NCBI GenBank assembly: GCA_963808815.1 | Contig: CAWEGI010000016.1 | Coordinates: forward strand, 186,001 to 250,000 | Direction: 5' to 3' | From: DATBLE01 sp963808815 | GTDB taxonomy: Bacteria; Actinomycetota; Thermoleophilia; Gaiellales; Gaiellaceae | DNA: 64,000 nucleotides | Shown here: positions 16,674-26,851 of the stretch, piece after piece | How the letters are laid out: each line of letters opens with the position of its first letter | How positions within the stretch are numbered: the stretch's first letter is position 1 | Notes under the pieces: model-generated | Databases searched by the model: none | What the model saw: only the letters and a program-made list of their open reading frames with translations | Told to the model about the DNA's origin: nothing | Program-made: the position numbers and the translations under genes

Positions 16674-17834
16674 GTGGACTTCGAGCTCACGCCGGAGCAG
16701 CGCGAGATCCAGGCGCTGGCGCGGGAGTTCGCCCGAGCCGAGATCGAGCCGCATGCCGCCGACTGGGACCGCGAGCACCGGTTTCCGGCCGAGCTGTACC
16801 CGAAGCTCGGCGAGCTCGGGCTGCTCGGAGTCTGCGTGCCCGAGGAGTACGGCGGCGCCGGCGCCGACTTCGTCGCGTACGTGCTCGTTCTGGAGGAGCT
16901 CTCCCGGGGTGACGCCGGGGTCGGGGTCACCGTCGCCGTGCACACGAGCGCGGTCACGCTGCCGATCCTGCGGTTCGGCACCGACGAGCAGCGGGCGCGA
17001 TTCGTCCCGGCGCTGGCCCGCGGCGAGTCGCTCGGCGCCTTCGCGCTGACCGAGCCCGAGTCGGGCTCCGACGCGGGCTCGCTTCGGACGGCGGCGACGG
17101 CCGAGGACGGCGGCTGGCGGATCTCGGGAGCGAAGCGCTTCATCTCGACCGCACGCCAGGCGGGCACCTTCCTGCTCTTCGCGCGCACCGATCCCTCGAG
17201 TTCCAACGCCAAGGGTGTCTCCGCGTTCGTCCTGGACGCGGGCCACGTCACCGTCACGCGCGACGAGGAGAAGCTCGGGCTGCACTCGTCGACCACCAGC
17301 GACGTTGCGGTCGACGCCGTCGTCGACGGCGACCGCCTGCTGCACGAGGAGGGCAAGGGCTTCACGGTCGCGATGGCGACGCTCGACGCCGGGCGGATCG
17401 GGATCGCCGCGCAGGCGGTCGGGATCGCCAGAGCCGCCTTCGAGGCGGCTCGCGACTATGCCCTCGAGCGGAGGCAGTTCGGTAAGCGGCTCGGCGATTT
17501 CCAGGCGATCCAGCACAAGCTCGCGAACATGTCGATGGAGATCGACGCGGCCCGGCTGCTGGTGCTGCGGGCGGCGTGGCTCAAGCAGGCGGGACGCGAC
17601 CATGCGGAGGCGGGAGCGAAGGCGAAGCTGTTCGCCTCGGAGATGGCCCGCCGACAGACGGCCGAGGCGATCCAGGTCTTCGGCGGGTACGGCTACACCA
17701 AGGAGTTTCCGGTCGAGCGCTACTACCGCGACGCGAAGATCACGGAGATCTACGAGGGCACGAGCGAGATCCAGCGCCTCGTGATCGCCCGATCGATCCT
17801 CGGCCTGAAGCAGAAGGCGCTCGCCTCCGGCTGA
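16674..17834 (+). CDS. acyl-CoA dehydrogenase (butyryl/isobutyryl-CoA type)
   Basis: The 386-residue flavoenzyme introduces the 2,3 double bond of acyl-CoA and passes electrons to ETF. Seen are the N-terminal DFELTPEQREIQALAREF, FALTEPESGSDAGSLRTAA, the RRQFGKRLGDFQAIQHKLANM helix and QVFGGYGYTKEFPVERYYRD. The catalytic base is Glu361 in YEGTSEIQRLV, the position found in short-chain enzymes. Chain specificity cannot be fixed, but neighbours suggest butyryl-CoA. It starts with GTG after TACAGT (16661-16666) and overlaps the adenosyltransferase start by TGATG. Confidence 0.92.
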   Translation: MDFELTPEQREIQALAREFARAEIEPHAADWDREHRFPAELYPKLGELGLLGVCVPEEYGGAGADFVAYVLVLEELSRGDAGVGVTVAVHTSAVTLPILRFGTDEQRARFVPALARGESLGAFALTEPESGSDAGSLRTAATAEDGGWRISGAKRFISTARQAGTFLLFARTDPSSSNAKGVSAFVLDAGHVTVTRDEEKLGLHSSTTSDVAVDAVVDGDRLLHEEGKGFTVAMATLDAGRIGIAAQAVGIARAAFEAARDYALERRQFGKRLGDFQAIQHKLANMSMEIDAARLLVLRAAWLKQAGRDHAEAGAKAKLFASEMARRQTAEAIQVFGGYGYTKEFPVERYYRDAKITEIYEGTSEIQRLVIARSILGLKQKALASG

Positions 17835-18406
17835 TGGCGCGCCGTCGAGACGAGCCCGTCCGGCTCACCCGGATCTACACGCGCGGGGGAGACGCCGGCG
17901 AGACCAGCCTCGGCGACGGGTCGCGGGTGGCGAAGACCGACGCGCGGATCGCCGCCATGGGGGCGGTCGAGGAGGTCAACGCCCAGCTCGGCCTCGTGCT
18001 CGCGTTGGAGGTCTCCCACGAGCTGCGTGCGGCGCTCGCCAGAGTCCAGAACGAGCTCTTCGACCTGGGCGCGGACCTCGCCGTGCCGTTTGCAGAGGGC
18101 GACGAGAGGCTCCGGATCGTCGTGCAGCAGGTGGCGGGCCTCGAGGAGCTCTGCGACCGGTTCAACGAGCAGATCGAGCCACTCAAGAGCTTCGTCCTCC
18201 CCGGCGGCACCGAGGCAGGCGCACGGCTGCACCTCGCCCGGACGGTCTGCCGCCGGGCGGAGCTGGCGGCGCTCGCCGTCTCGCCGGCCAACCCGGCGGC
18301 TCTCACGTACCTGAACAGGCTCTCGGATCTCCTGTTCATCCTCGCGCGAGTTGCAAATGCCGGTGGCGGCGAGCCGCTGTGGCAGCCCGGCGCGTCACGG
18401 GCGTAG
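17834..18406 (+). CDS. PduO-type cob(I)alamin adenosyltransferase
   Basis: The enzyme attaches the adenosyl group of ATP to cobalamin, producing the cofactor used by the mutase encoded at 19927 and 23824. The 190-residue protein shows the family signatures IYTRGGDAGETSLGDGSRV near the N-terminus, AMGAVEEVNAQLG, then FVLPGGTEAGARLHLARTVCRRAE and NRLSDLLFILAR. This is the PduO/MMAB type, not CobA. Its ATG overlaps the acyl-CoA dehydrogenase stop, tying cofactor supply to the oxidation genes. An inverted repeat begins at its stop codon. Confidence 0.93.
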   Translation: MARRRDEPVRLTRIYTRGGDAGETSLGDGSRVAKTDARIAAMGAVEEVNAQLGLVLALEVSHELRAALARVQNELFDLGADLAVPFAEGDERLRIVVQQVAGLEELCDRFNEQIEPLKSFVLPGGTEAGARLHLARTVCRRAELAALAVSPANPAALTYLNRLSDLLFILARVANAGGGEPLWQPGASRA

Positions 18407-18434
18407 GGACCGTCCCCGAAGAAGGACTGTCCCT
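18405..18434. repeat. inverted repeat with GGGACNGTCCC units
   Basis: AGGGACCGTCC (18405-18415) pairs with GGACTGTCCCT (18424-18434) with one mismatch and an 8-base loop. Each arm also carries the GGGACNGTCCC-type palindrome found inside the repeat at 2740-2774. It starts inside the stop codon of the adenosyltransferase gene. No T-run follows, so it is more likely a dispersed palindromic element or weak terminator. Confidence 0.5.
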
Positions 18435-18512
18435 GGAGCGGCCGCGTCCGGCCCGTGGTGTCGGGACCTGGTCGGGCCGTAGGAGCGCCGCCGCGACACG
18501 GAGAATGACGAC

Positions 18513-19766
18513 GTGGCGACGAGGACGAGCGTGAGACAGCCGACGACCCCCTCGCGGGCGCTGCTCGGGTCGGGTCTCTTCGTGGGTCTTGCGACGTTCG
18601 CCGCCAACGGCCTGAACGCCCTGTTCCAGATTGCGCTCGCCCGCGTGCTCTCGCCGGCGGAGTACTCGGTGCTCGTCGCGCTGATCGTGATCACGCTGAT
18701 CGCCGCCGTGCCGCCGCTCGCCTTCCAGGCGAGCGTCGCCCGCGAGGTCGCGCTCGAGCTGGACGGCGGTCGGCGAAACCGGGCAGGTGCGGCGCTCCGC
18801 GACACCGTGCGGGGGCTCGTCCCATGGGCGCTGGGAGTGCTCCTGCTCGGTGGGGTGGTCTCGGCGGTGATGGCTCTTGCCGGCAGCGGGAATGCGGCGG
18901 CCACGTTCGCGACCACGGCGACGATCGCTTTCGCGCTGGTGATCCCGGCCGTCTGGGGCGGCCTGCTCGGAGCACGCCTCTTTCTCGTCTTCGGGCTCGC
19001 CCAGCTCGCGTTCGCCGGCACCCGGTTCGCCGCGGGCCTGGGGATCGGCCTCGCCGGCGGCGACGCGGCTGCGGTGATGGCCGGCGTCGCGGCTGCGACG
19101 GCGGTCACGCTCGGTCTGACTTTCCTGCCGCTGCGCGAGCTCTGGCACGCCGCCGAGCGGGCGCGCCGCCGGCGCCTGGCGACGCTGCCCAACGCCGCCG
19201 CGGCCACCGGCCTGACCGTCCTGATGGCCCTCGCCACCGTGGACGTCCTCGTCGCGAATCTCGCATTCTCGTCGAACACCGCCGGCGCCTACGGCGTGGC
19301 CTCCGTCTGCGCCCGCGTCCAGCTGCTGCTTCCGATCGGCGTCGTCACGGTCCTGTTCCCGCGCGTGGCGACGCTCCGCGACCCCGAGCGGGAGCGGCGG
19401 CACTTGCTGGCCGGCCTGGGAGTGGTGGCGACTCTCGGCGCGCTCGTGACCGCACTGCTGTGGGTCTTCGCAGGCCCGATCGTCGACGACATCTTCGGCG
19501 AGAAGTACCACGCCGCCGTGCCCTGGCTCGGGCCGCTTGCGCTCGCGATGGCGCTGTACGCGCTGGCGACCGTCTACCTGTACCACTTCCTCTCGCTCGC
19601 CCGCACACGCTTCGCGCTCGTGCTGGTGGCGATCCAGGTAGCGCAGCTGGTCGCCTTCGCGGTGCTGCACGGAAGCCCGCGCGAGCTGATCGGCATCCAG
19701 ATCGTGGCCGCCGCGGTCACGGTCGCGGCCGCGGAGGCGTGGTACCTGCTCCGCGGACGCCCCTAG
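18513..19766 (+). CDS. polysaccharide/lipid flippase of the MVF/Wzx type
   Basis: The 417-residue protein is almost entirely hydrophobic with about 12 predicted membrane segments. The start (SGLFVGLATFAANGLNALFQIALARVLSPAEYSVL) is the usual opening of oligosaccharide flippases (Wzx/MOP superfamily), which turn lipid-linked sugars across the membrane. The PLRELWHAAERARRRR segment is the cytoplasmic central loop. No sugar-transfer genes are close, so its substrate is unknown. The start is the GTG at 18513. Confidence 0.8.
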   Translation: MATRTSVRQPTTPSRALLGSGLFVGLATFAANGLNALFQIALARVLSPAEYSVLVALIVITLIAAVPPLAFQASVAREVALELDGGRRNRAGAALRDTVRGLVPWALGVLLLGGVVSAVMALAGSGNAAATFATTATIAFALVIPAVWGGLLGARLFLVFGLAQLAFAGTRFAAGLGIGLAGGDAAAVMAGVAAATAVTLGLTFLPLRELWHAAERARRRRLATLPNAAAATGLTVLMALATVDVLVANLAFSSNTAGAYGVASVCARVQLLLPIGVVTVLFPRVATLRDPERERRHLLAGLGVVATLGALVTALLWVFAGPIVDDIFGEKYHAAVPWLGPLALAMALYALATVYLYHFLSLARTRFALVLVAIQVAQLVAFAVLHGSPRELIGIQIVAAAVTVAAAEAWYLLRGRP

Positions 19767-19926
19767 AGCTCCTGGAAGGAGTGGCGGTTCACGGCTGGTA
19801 CTGAAGGGCGCCGTCGGCATTCGCCGCCGCCACGGAGCCGCGTCGAGCCGATCGGGCTCGGCGCGGCCCGTGTATCGACGCCGCCGCGCGCGGAGAGGGC
19901 CAGCTCGTAGGGCACAATTCCAGCCA

Positions 19927-21573
<1,647 letters not shown>

Positions 21574-21609
21574 CTTCGCCGCTACCGTGACCGTCTCAGT
21601 GGGAAACCG

Positions 21610-22167
21610 GTGGAATCCTCGACCTTCCTGAAGTCACCGCGGAACCAGCGTTACCTGCTCTGGGTTTCCGGGTTCGTCCTCGCCGCCGGCATCGCCGCGG
21701 TGCTGATCGTGTTCCTCCGCAACACCGGGCACTCCGAGGTCGCCCCGATCACGAACAAACCGGTGGACGTCGTCAAGAAGCCGACGAAGACGCCGCTCGA
21801 ACCCGCTGCGCGGTTGGTTGCCGGCCGGTTCATCCTCACCGCCGTCCAGCGCAAGCATCTCGACGAGGCCTGGAAGATCGTCGGGCCGGGGATCCGCCAG
21901 GGGATGACCTACAAGGAGTGGCTCAAGGGCACGATCCCCGTCGTTCCGTTCCTCGACGCGATCAAGCTGGCGCCGATCAAGGTCGACCTCTCCGAGAAGA
22001 ACCACGCGATCCTCGAGGTGATCCTCATCCCGGTGTCGAAGAACGTGAAGCCGCAGATCTTCACGCTCGACGTGAACAAGGTCGGGAAGGGGAAGGACGC
22101 CCACTGGGTCGTCAACTCGTGGGCGCCGCGTTCGGCGCCGACCATCCCGAACAACCCGAGCAGCTAG
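21610..22167 (+). CDS. membrane-anchored exported protein, unknown (paralog of next gene)
   Basis: The 185-residue protein has one N-terminal membrane segment (YLLWVSGFVLAAGIAAVLIVFL, about residues 15-36) followed by NTGHSEV and a Pro/Lys-rich linker. The outer domain has RFILTAVQRKHLDEAWKIVGP, WLKGTIPVVPF and HWVVNSWAPRS. The same landmarks occur in the same order in the next gene, so the pair arose by duplication. The domain resembles small SnoaL/NTF2-like folds only in outline; no function is assigned. The start is the GTG at 21610. Confidence 0.7.
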   Translation: MESSTFLKSPRNQRYLLWVSGFVLAAGIAAVLIVFLRNTGHSEVAPITNKPVDVVKKPTKTPLEPAARLVAGRFILTAVQRKHLDEAWKIVGPGIRQGMTYKEWLKGTIPVVPFLDAIKLAPIKVDLSEKNHAILEVILIPVSKNVKPQIFTLDVNKVGKGKDAHWVVNSWAPRSAPTIPNNPSS

Positions 22168-22218
22168 GAGCCAGATCCGGCAGATGCCGCCGCCGGCGCG
22201 CAGGCGTATCCTGAGCCG

Positions 22219-22971
22219 ATGAGGCTGCTGAGGTCCAGCCGGTTCCGGCGCCGCGCCGGACGGCTCGCAGTCTGTCTGGCGGTCGCGGGCGTCGTCGCGT
22301 TCGTCGGGATCCACTTCTCGAACACGGGGCACGCGGAGAAGCAGGTCTTCGAGCCCGGGAAGCCGCAGCTCGTCCCGAAGGCTCCCAAGGCCGACACGTT
22401 CACTCCCGCCGAGCAGCGGCAAGTCCGCGCGGTCGCGGTCCGCTTCGTCGCGAGCGCGGTCTACCGCAAGCACGTCGCCGATTCGTTCGCCCTCACGACC
22501 AGCGAGCTGCATCAGGGGCTGTCCCCCACCGACTGGGCGACCGGCACGATCCCGGTCGTCCCCTACCCGGGGAACGCCGTGGACGAGGTCCGCTGGCGCC
22601 TCGACTACTCCTACGCGAACGAGGTCGGTCTCAAGGTCGCCTTCTACCCGAAGGCCCGGTCGGGAGTCGATCGGCAGGTCTTCGACATCACGCTCCAGAA
22701 CCACGGCAAGGCCGGAGCGCCCCACTGGCTCGTCTCCTACTGGGCTCCCGAGGGCGGCGTGCAGCTCTCACGGGGCGACCCGCGCGCGCCGTCGGTCGAC
22801 ACGGATCCGCCGAAGCCGGCGCTCGGAGCGGTCTGGCTGTTCGTGCCGGTCGGCCTGATCGTCGGCGGTCTGGTCGGCGTGATCGCGTTCGTCGCGATCC
22901 GCGGCCGGCTCCGGCAACGGCGTGCGGTGCGGGCGGCCCGGCTCTACAGGTCGAGCTCGAGCCCGTCCTGA
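22219..22971 (+). CDS. membrane protein with extracytoplasmic domain, unknown (paralog of previous gene)
   Basis: The 250-residue protein has an N-terminal membrane segment (about residues 17-34), then NTGHAEK. The outer domain carries RFVASAVYRKHVADSFALT, WATGTIPVVPY and HWLVSYWAPEGG, matching the previous gene. It differs by a second membrane helix near residues 198-222 (AVWLFVPVGLIVGGLVGVIAF) and a basic cytoplasmic tail. TATCCT ends 6 bases before the ATG. The last 28 bases overlap the convergent metallo-hydrolase gene. Confidence 0.72.
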   Translation: MRLLRSSRFRRRAGRLAVCLAVAGVVAFVGIHFSNTGHAEKQVFEPGKPQLVPKAPKADTFTPAEQRQVRAVAVRFVASAVYRKHVADSFALTTSELHQGLSPTDWATGTIPVVPYPGNAVDEVRWRLDYSYANEVGLKVAFYPKARSGVDRQVFDITLQNHGKAGAPHWLVSYWAPEGGVQLSRGDPRAPSVDTDPPKPALGAVWLFVPVGLIVGGLVGVIAFVAIRGRLRQRRAVRAARLYRSSSSPS

Positions 22972-23669
22972 GCGCGTTCCAGCTCCGGCGAGAGATCGAG
23001 CTCTTCCGGCCGGTGCGTGATCAGCAGGCGCCTGGCGCCCGAAGCCATGAAGGCCGCGACCGCCTCGTCGGCGGAGAGGTGACCGCGAGGCTGGCCGTCT
23101 GAAGCGTCGTCGACCAGCGTCGCCTCGCAGACGAAGAGGTCGGCGTCGCGGGCGACCTCGGCGAGCGCGTCGCTCGGTGCCGAGTCTCCCGAGTACGCAA
23201 GGGTCTTGTCACCGTCTGCGACCCGGAAGGCGAAGGTCTGCAGCGTGTAGTGCGGAACCCTGATCGGCGTGATCGTCGGCCCGGCGGCGGTATCGAACGA
23301 CTGCGCCTCCGCGTACTCCTCGATCTCGAACGCGTTCCAGAACATCGTCGGCGTCCCCATCCGCTCGCCGAACGTCCGCAGCAGGTCGCTCCCGTCCGGG
23401 GGAAGCCAGAGCTGGGGCTTCGCGGCGTCCCGGCCGAGGCCGAACATGCTGCCCCACACCCAGGGGACGAGGTCACCCCAGTGGTCGAGGTGCCAGTGGG
23501 AGATCACGATCGAGTCGATCTGCGGCCAGCCCTCCCGCAGCCGCAGCTTCGACAGCACGCCGGGGCCGCAATCGAGCAGCAGCCTGCCGGAGCCCTCCAC
23601 GAGGTAGCCGGATTGCGCCCCACCGGGGTTAGGCCACGCCGGTGAGCAGCCCACGACGGTCAGTTTCAT
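22944..23669 (-). CDS. MBL-fold metallo-hydrolase, RNase Z-like group
   Basis: The 241-residue protein starts MKLTVVGCSPAWPNPGG, typical of RNase Z/phosphodiesterase-like beta-lactamase folds. Metal ligands are seen in SHWHLDHWGD (HxHxDH), in ITPIRVPHYTLQTFAFRV, in AYSGDSAPSDAL (the bridging Asp) and in the final ITHRPEE. The family cleaves phosphodiesters of tRNA precursors or cyclic nucleotides, or other small esters; the exact substrate is unknown. Its gene ends inside the end of the membrane protein gene on the other strand. Confidence 0.82.
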   Translation of the reverse strand: MKLTVVGCSPAWPNPGGAQSGYLVEGSGRLLLDCGPGVLSKLRLREGWPQIDSIVISHWHLDHWGDLVPWVWGSMFGLGRDAAKPQLWLPPDGSDLLRTFGERMGTPTMFWNAFEIEEYAEAQSFDTAAGPTITPIRVPHYTLQTFAFRVADGDKTLAYSGDSAPSDALAEVARDADLFVCEATLVDDASDGQPRGHLSADEAVAAFMASGARRLLITHRPEELDLSPELERAQDGLELDL

Positions 23670-23823
23670 TCTCGGTCTCCTGCGGCGGGGGCGACAACGG
23701 GGGTGCCGCCTGCGGCGCGCCGCAGCGTACCTGGACTAGGGACGTGCGGTGCGGGAGGTGCGTGCCGGCGCCGGCGACCGCCCGGCGGGAGAGGAAGGGC
23801 CATCGCCGTATACTGCCGCCCTG

Positions 23824-24219
23824 ATGGGGCAGCCGATTCGCGTGGTCATCGCCAAGGCCGGCCTCGACGGACACGACCGCGGCGCCAAGATCATCGCCAG
23901 GGCGCTCCGCGACGCGGGCATGGAGGTGATCTACACCGGCCTTCACCAGACACCGGAGCAGATCGTCGAGACCGCGATCCAGGAGGACGCGGACGCGGTC
24001 GGCATCTCGATCCTCTCGGGCGCGCACATGACGCTCGTCCCGCGCATCCTCGAGGGGCTGCGCGAGAACGGTGCCGAGGACGTGCTGGTGGTGCTCGGCG
24101 GGACGATTCCGGCCGAGGACGCCGAGGAGCTGAAGGAGCAGGGTGTCGCGGCCGTCTTCACGCCCGGCGCTCCCACGGGCGAGATCGTCGAGTTCCTGCG
24201 GTCGAAGGTCGCCGCATAG
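23824..24219 (+). CDS. icmB: B12-binding subunit of acyl-CoA mutase
   Basis: This 131-residue protein is a stand-alone cobalamin-binding domain. Its DGHDRGAK motif holds His17, the lower axial ligand of B12. SILSGAHMTLVPRIL and VVLGGTIPAEDAEEL provide the other two binding segments. Size and motif match the small subunit of isobutyryl-CoA mutase, which pairs with the large subunit at 19927. ATG 23824 gives the expected start; TATACT lies at 23809-23814. The enoyl-CoA hydratase gene overlaps its stop codon. Confidence 0.92.
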   Translation: MGQPIRVVIAKAGLDGHDRGAKIIARALRDAGMEVIYTGLHQTPEQIVETAIQEDADAVGISILSGAHMTLVPRILEGLRENGAEDVLVVLGGTIPAEDAEELKEQGVAAVFTPGAPTGEIVEFLRSKVAA

Positions 24220-24992
24220 CGGTTCAGGTCGAGCAACGCGACGACGGCGTCACCGTCGTCACCATGGATCGCCCCGACGCGCTCAACGCGCTGAACGGGG
24301 AGACGCTCACGGAGCTGCGAGACCGGCTGCGGCAGCTCGCGACCGACTCGGACGCGCGCGTGGTCGTGCTCACGGGTGCCGGCGACAAGGCGTTCGCGGC
24401 CGGAGCCGACATCAAGGAGATGGTGCACATGGGCGTGCTCGAGAGCCATGCCTGGGCTTCCCTCGGCCACGAGTGCGGCCGGCTGCTCGAGTCGATGCCG
24501 AAACCGACCATCGCCGCGGTCAACGGCTTCGCGGTGGGCGGCGGGTGCGAGCTCGCACTCGCCTGTGACATCCGCTACGCGTCGGAGAACGCCAAGTTCG
24601 GCCAGCCCGAGGTCAACCTGGCGGTGATCCCCGGCTGGGGCGGAACCCAGCGTCTCGCGCGGGCGATCGGCGCTGGGCTGGCCAAGGACCTGATCCTCAC
24701 CGGGCGCACGATCGACGCCGCCGAAGCGCTCCGCATCGGTCTCGTCAGTGCCGTCCATCCACACGAGCAGCTGCTCGAGCGCTCGCTGGAGACGGCGTCG
24801 GCGCTCGCGAAGAAGAGCCCGGTCGCGCTCTCGGCGGCAAAGGACGCTGCCAACCGGGCCTTGCAGGGCGACCTCGGCGCCGGCCTCTCGTACGAGGCCA
24901 TCCTCTTCTCGGCGTTGTTCGCCACCGAGGACCAGAAGGAAGGGATGATGGCCTTCTCCGAGAAGCGCGAGGCGCGCTTCAGGGGTCGCTAG
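24216..24992 (+). CDS. enoyl-CoA hydratase (crotonase)
   Basis: Crotonase adds water to 2-enoyl-CoA. Seen are VTVVTMDRPDALNALNGETL, the oxyanion loop AFAAGADIKEM, AVNGFAVGGGCELALACDI with the first catalytic Glu, and FGQPEVNLAVIPGWGGTQRL with the second. The full 258-residue length requires starting at or near 24216, where the in-frame codon is ATA overlapping the icmB stop (ATAG). No ATG, GTG or TTG exists before the internal ATG at 24264, which would cut the first strand. Either a rare start is used or the ATA is a misread ATG. Confidence 0.9.
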   Translation: MAVQVEQRDDGVTVVTMDRPDALNALNGETLTELRDRLRQLATDSDARVVVLTGAGDKAFAAGADIKEMVHMGVLESHAWASLGHECGRLLESMPKPTIAAVNGFAVGGGCELALACDIRYASENAKFGQPEVNLAVIPGWGGTQRLARAIGAGLAKDLILTGRTIDAAEALRIGLVSAVHPHEQLLERSLETASALAKKSPVALSAAKDAANRALQGDLGAGLSYEAILFSALFATEDQKEGMMAFSEKREARFRGR

Positions 24993-25002
24993 CATCGGCG
25001 CG

Positions 25003-25851
25003 ATGGCCGACACCGACCTGCAAGCGGCTGTTCGCGAGAAGATCGAGGCCGCGCCGATCCAGGCCGAGCCGTTTCCACACCTCGTCGTCGAGGACTTCCT
25101 CCCGTCGGGGTTCTTCGCGCGCCTGGCGGAGACGATGCCGCCGGTCGCCGACTTCCAGCCCGACGACGACATCAAGTCGAATCTCCGGATCGAGGACCGG
25201 AACAAGTACTTCGCCCGAGCCCCCGAGGAGTTCCGCGCCGTCTGGGGGCGGCTGCGCGACGAGGTGATTCAGGAGGTCGTGGCGCCCGTGCTGACCCGCC
25301 GCCTCGAGGACGACATCCGGGCGAAGTACGCCGAGCTCTTCACGCCCGAGCTCGCCGACGACGTCATGACCGGCGGGCTCGTCTCCAACCCGGGCCGGAT
25401 CATGGCCCGCAAGCCGGGATACAACCTGCGCCCGCACAGCGACTCCGCCCACTTCGCCGTCACCTGCCTCCTGTACTTCACCTCCGCCGGTGAGGTGAAC
25501 TCCGGTGCGCTCTGCCTCTACCGGCCCGAACGTGAGCCCGAGCTCCTGCACGCGGGTACGTACTACGCCGAGCGCGAGGAGGGGATCGGGGTCGAGCTGG
25601 TGGAGTCGATTCCGATCAGCGGGAATCTCTTCGTCGCGTTCCTGAACACGCCGATCTCGCTCCACGGCGTCCGGATCAAGGAGGGCGAGGCGGCGACCGG
25701 CGACCGGCTCGCGTACCAGGTGCACATCCTCCCGCGGGAGGATCCGCGCCGGACCCTCGACGAGAATCTCGAGAAGCTCGAGCCCGGTGTCCCGCGCTCG
25801 CGCTGGGACAGTTACCTCGCGCGGCGCGCCGAGAAGCTCCGCCGCAAGTAG
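25003..25851 (+). CDS. 2-oxoglutarate/Fe(II)-dependent oxygenase family protein
   Basis: The 282-residue protein has the iron-binding set of the family: His145 and Asp147 (RPHSDSAHF) and distal His221 (NTPISLHGV). Arg235 (TGDRLAYQVH) is placed to bind 2-oxoglutarate. The N-terminal half (PFPHLVVEDFLPSGFFARL) is the helical start common to proline-hydroxylase-like members. The substrate may be a protein side chain or small molecule. TAGCAT ends 7 bases before the ATG and overlaps the crotonase stop. The gene converges with the peptidase gene. Confidence 0.78.
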   Translation: MADTDLQAAVREKIEAAPIQAEPFPHLVVEDFLPSGFFARLAETMPPVADFQPDDDIKSNLRIEDRNKYFARAPEEFRAVWGRLRDEVIQEVVAPVLTRRLEDDIRAKYAELFTPELADDVMTGGLVSNPGRIMARKPGYNLRPHSDSAHFAVTCLLYFTSAGEVNSGALCLYRPEREPELLHAGTYYAEREEGIGVELVESIPISGNLFVAFLNTPISLHGVRIKEGEAATGDRLAYQVHILPREDPRRTLDENLEKLEPGVPRSRWDSYLARRAEKLRRK

Positions 25852-25854
25852 CCC

Positions 25855-26742
25855 CTACGCCGTCGTGAGCACCACGCGGGCGGCCGAGAAGGCGCCGTCG
25901 CGGGCCGCCTGCGCCTGAAGCGTCGTCCTGGCCGGCAACGTCAGGATGATCGCCGGTTTGCCGACGAGCGCTCCCGCTCGGTCGGCGACGCTGTCGGACG
26001 GCGCTCGCGGCACGTCCACCAGGGCGGTTGGAGTGAGCGTCAGCATCATCGGCTTCCGCAGCCCGAGCAGCTTGAGGCGCGAGGGGAAGACGGTCGCCGT
26101 CTGCACTTTCATCGTCAGCTGCGTGTCGCTCGCTGCGACGATCGTCCCTTTCAGCGACAGCGTGACGGCGCTGCCCGGCGCCGCCGTGAACAGGATCCGG
26201 GTCGCCCTGTTCAGGAACGGGAAGGGGTTGGTGGCTCCGCCGTCGTGCGGATGGACCTCGAAGTGGAGGTGCGGCGTCCCGTCGGCGTCGCCGGAGTCGC
26301 CGACGAAGCCGATCGCCTGGCCGGCGACCACCCTGGCACCGTCCTTGAGGCCGGGCCAGTACGACCCGCCCGCGACGCACTTCCCGCGGTTGTCGTTCGC
26401 CATCGTGACGTCGTTGTTCAGGTGGATGTACAGGTAGGTCGTGCCGCTCGCGCCGTAGAGGTAGAGCATGCAGCCGGCGCGGGACGAGGTCGTCCAGAAC
26501 TTGATCTTGCCGTCCTCGACCGCGACCACGGGCGACTTCTTGGGCGCCAGGATGTCGTTGCCCTCGTGGCGGCCCTGCGTTCGCGGGTCGCCGAAGTCGT
26601 TCGTGTATCGGTAAGGCCCGACGACCGGGAAGATGATCTGGCTCGGGACGCCGCCTGCGGGCGATGCGGCAGCAGGCCCAGCGAGAAGGGCAGCTGCCAG
26701 GATCACGAGGACCCCACGGAGTGTGCTCAGGCGATCGCGCAT
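25855..26742 (-). CDS. secreted M23 family peptidase
   Basis: The 295-residue protein has a signal peptide (LRGVLVILAAALLAGPAAASPAG) followed by a lysostaphin-type zinc peptidase domain. Metal ligands are His59 and Asp63 (GRHEGNDILAPKKSP) and the HLH of TPHLHFEVHPHDGG (His158/His160), with His107 in YIHLN. Such enzymes cut peptidoglycan cross-links. The C-terminal 120 residues form a beta-rich domain with VTLSLKGTIVAASDTQLTMKV of unknown role. ATG 26742 is chosen because the signal peptide begins there. It diverges from etfB. Confidence 0.87.
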   Translation of the reverse strand: MRDRLSTLRGVLVILAAALLAGPAAASPAGGVPSQIIFPVVGPYRYTNDFGDPRTQGRHEGNDILAPKKSPVVAVEDGKIKFWTTSSRAGCMLYLYGASGTTYLYIHLNNDVTMANDNRGKCVAGGSYWPGLKDGARVVAGQAIGFVGDSGDADGTPHLHFEVHPHDGGATNPFPFLNRATRILFTAAPGSAVTLSLKGTIVAASDTQLTMKVQTATVFPSRLKLLGLRKPMMLTLTPTALVDVPRAPSDSVADRAGALVGKPAIILTLPARTTLQAQAARDGAFSAARVVLTTA

Positions 26743-26851
26743 CGACTCGGACCGACCTCGAAGGGTGGGAGGGTACCAGGGCATCCGGCCCGCTCCAACA
26801 CGGCAGGTGCCCCCGCGGCCCCCCGGGCCGATTCGGTAATAGTCTGGCCCG

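Noticed and set aside
19767..19926. Cobalamin riboswitch before the mutase gene
   Set aside because: I looked for the conserved B12-box type sequence and a long structured leader in this 160-base gap and before the adenosyltransferase gene, and saw neither.
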